DNA of 5,217 nt, taken from Calditrichaceae bacterium. Its GTDB lineage: Bacteria > Calditrichota > Calditrichia > Calditrichales > Calditrichaceae. The DNA is taken from positions 1 through 5,217 of the forward strand of contig JAUXGF010000243.1 of NCBI GenBank assembly GCA_030622395.1, read 5' to 3'. Position 1 is the first letter of the stretch. Each line of letters starts with the position of its first letter. This document shows, piece after piece, positions 4,005-5,217 of the stretch. The notes under the pieces were generated by a model. That model ran no database searches, had not been told where the DNA came from, and saw only the letters and a list, made by a program, of their open reading frames with translations. Position numbers and translations under genes: made by a program.

Positions 4005-5217
4005 ATGAAAATTCTCATCCAACTTAAAAATGATAATATCGTTAAACAAATTAAGCTTAATAAAAAAACCTATGAAATTGGAAAAGGGACGGAAAACGAT
4101 ATAGTCTTTGATATTGAAAAAGTATCCCGGGAACATGCTCTGTTAGTGGAGGATGGGGACACTTATTCAATAATTGATAAGAATTCCCGCAATCATGTAT
4201 ATGTAAATGGAGAGCAGATCAAAAAAAAGAAACTTGTATCAAGAGATGTAATTAATATTTCAAAGGGCGTCACCCTGCTTTATTTATCAGAAGACGATTC
4301 TCGTAAAAAAATTAACGGAGTGGTAGACCGCTTATGGGAAGCTATTAACAAAAATGATTTTCTAAGGCTCAAAGAGGTTACGGACCGGATTATATCATTA
4401 GACAGCTTAGATAATATCCTTAATGTTATTTTACAGGAAATCATTAAACTGGTAGGCGCAGAACGCGGGTTTATTGTTCTGACAGACAAAAATGGTGAAA
4501 TCCGAAAAGACGGCAACAGTGTAAGTTACAACATACAATTGAACAATGTTCCATTTAATAAATCAGTATTTTCTTATTCCACTGTAAAAAAGGTTATAGA
4601 AGAAAGAAAAAGTATCTTTATTTTAAATGTTGAAACTTCTAAACAAATAATTCCAAAAAGCGTTCTTGAGCTTGATCTTCGATCTATTATGTGCTCGCCG
4701 CTGCTTTTTGGGGAACGATTACTTGGAGTTCTTTATGTGGACGCCAGTTATAAATTAACAGATTTTAACGATATAGATATGTTATTCTTTACTATTTTAG
4801 CCGATCATGCCGCAATTGCCATCGAGAATGCCAAACGTTACGACCAGCTTCAGGATTTTAATAAAAGATTAGAAGAAAGAGTTCAAGATTCTGAGAAACG
4901 TTATCAAAACCTTATAGAATTCTCTCCGGAGCCTATAGCCGTACACAGTGAAGGGAAAATGGTATTTGCCAATCCGGCAGCATTAAGAATGTTCGGCGCT
5001 AAAAAACCGGAAGAAATTATTGGCAAAACAGTAATGGAACTTCTTCATCCTGATTACCATAACATTGTGAAAAAGCGCATCCAGATTCAAAAGAATAAAG
5101 GTGAAACGGTATCTTTAATTGAAGAAGTATTTATTCGATTAGACGGAAAACCAATAAATGTGGAAGTAGTTGCAACTCCGTTAATTTATAATGGGAAAAA
5201 AGCATCGCTTGTCCTTA
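4005..5217 (+). CDS. FHA-GAF-PAS signalling protein, 3' end outside the window
   Basis: This is probably a cytoplasmic sensor that reads a phosphorylated partner through FHA and a small ligand or redox signal through GAF and PAS. The visible 404 residues hold an FHA domain at about 5-95 with IGKG (25-28), SREH (41-44) and VNG (67-69); a linker (96-130); a GAF domain at about 133-277 with AERGFIVL (152-159), RSIMCSPL (226-233), LLGVLYVD (239-246) and HAAIAIENAKRY (268-279); a coiled coil (about 278-300); and a PAS domain from about 300 with SPEPIAVH, FANPAALRMFG and the LLHPDY segment. No membrane segment is present. The ATG is preceded by AGGAGA (3989-3994) at 10 nt. The FHA strand has Lys27 where Arg is usual; SR-x-H and NG are kept. 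No stop occurs before the window ends. Similar architectures end in a histidine kinase, GGDEF, cyclase or sigma-54 activator domain; the one here cannot be told. Confidence 0.9.
   Translation, partial: MKILIQLKNDNIVKQIKLNKKTYEIGKGTENDIVFDIEKVSREHALLVEDGDTYSIIDKNSRNHVYVNGEQIKKKKLVSRDVINISKGVTLLYLSEDDSRKKINGVVDRLWEAINKNDFLRLKEVTDRIISLDSLDNILNVILQEIIKLVGAERGFIVLTDKNGEIRKDGNSVSYNIQLNNVPFNKSVFSYSTVKKVIEERKSIFILNVETSKQIIPKSVLELDLRSIMCSPLLFGERLLGVLYVDASYKLTDFNDIDMLFFTILADHAAIAIENAKRYDQLQDFNKRLEERVQDSEKRYQNLIEFSPEPIAVHSEGKMVFANPAALRMFGAKKPEEIIGKTVMELLHPDYHNIVKKRIQIQKNKGETVSLIEEVFIRLDGKPINVEVVATPLIYNGKKASLVL

Noticed and set aside
4280..4516. Minus-strand 78-codon ORF within the FHA-GAF gene
   Set aside because: It lies opposite a continuous plus-strand frame with clear domains; Ser/Arg/Ile-rich shadow.

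Overview
The window is AT-rich (by eye roughly 35-40% G+C) bacterial chromosomal DNA using the standard genetic code, with TAA stops on all five complete genes. Nothing fixes the lineage. A bacterial RadA, a BrnT/BrnA pair, a possible sigma-54-type promoter and an FHA-GAF-PAS sensor together suggest a non-model bacterium, possibly environmental; this is inference.

Layout: five genes lie on the minus strand and one partial gene on the plus strand. Reading the minus strand from the right: a HAD-family phosphatase-like hydrolase (3039-3659), a BrnT toxin (2579-2854) overlapping its BrnA antitoxin (2281-2616), the recombination ATPase RadA (808-2148), and an Hsp20-type small heat-shock protein (113-556) closed by a clear intrinsic terminator (47-74). 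From a 345-bp divergent spacer, a signalling protein starts rightward at 4005 with an FHA domain, a GAF domain, a short coiled coil and a PAS domain. It runs off the right edge, so its output domain is not visible.

The genes do not form one pathway. Gaps of 123-251 bp and separate promoter candidates suggest separate units: hsp20 under a sigma-54-like element, brnTA under a sigma-70-like promoter that would give a nearly leaderless mRNA, radA under a weak promoter overlapping a perfect 13-bp palindrome, and the HAD gene under an extended -10. Hsp20 (protein holdase), RadA (recombination and fork repair) and BrnTA (stress-responsive toxin-antitoxin) share a loose stress theme, but co-regulation is not shown.

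The most unusual parts are non-coding: the about 102-bp imperfect palindrome between the HAD and FHA genes, a strong ribosome-binding site with an 8-codon ORF in the HAD leader, the sigma-54-like element before hsp20, and a hairpin-forming element between the HAD and brnT genes. I see no RNA gene, CRISPR array, complete insertion sequence or clearly new multi-gene system.
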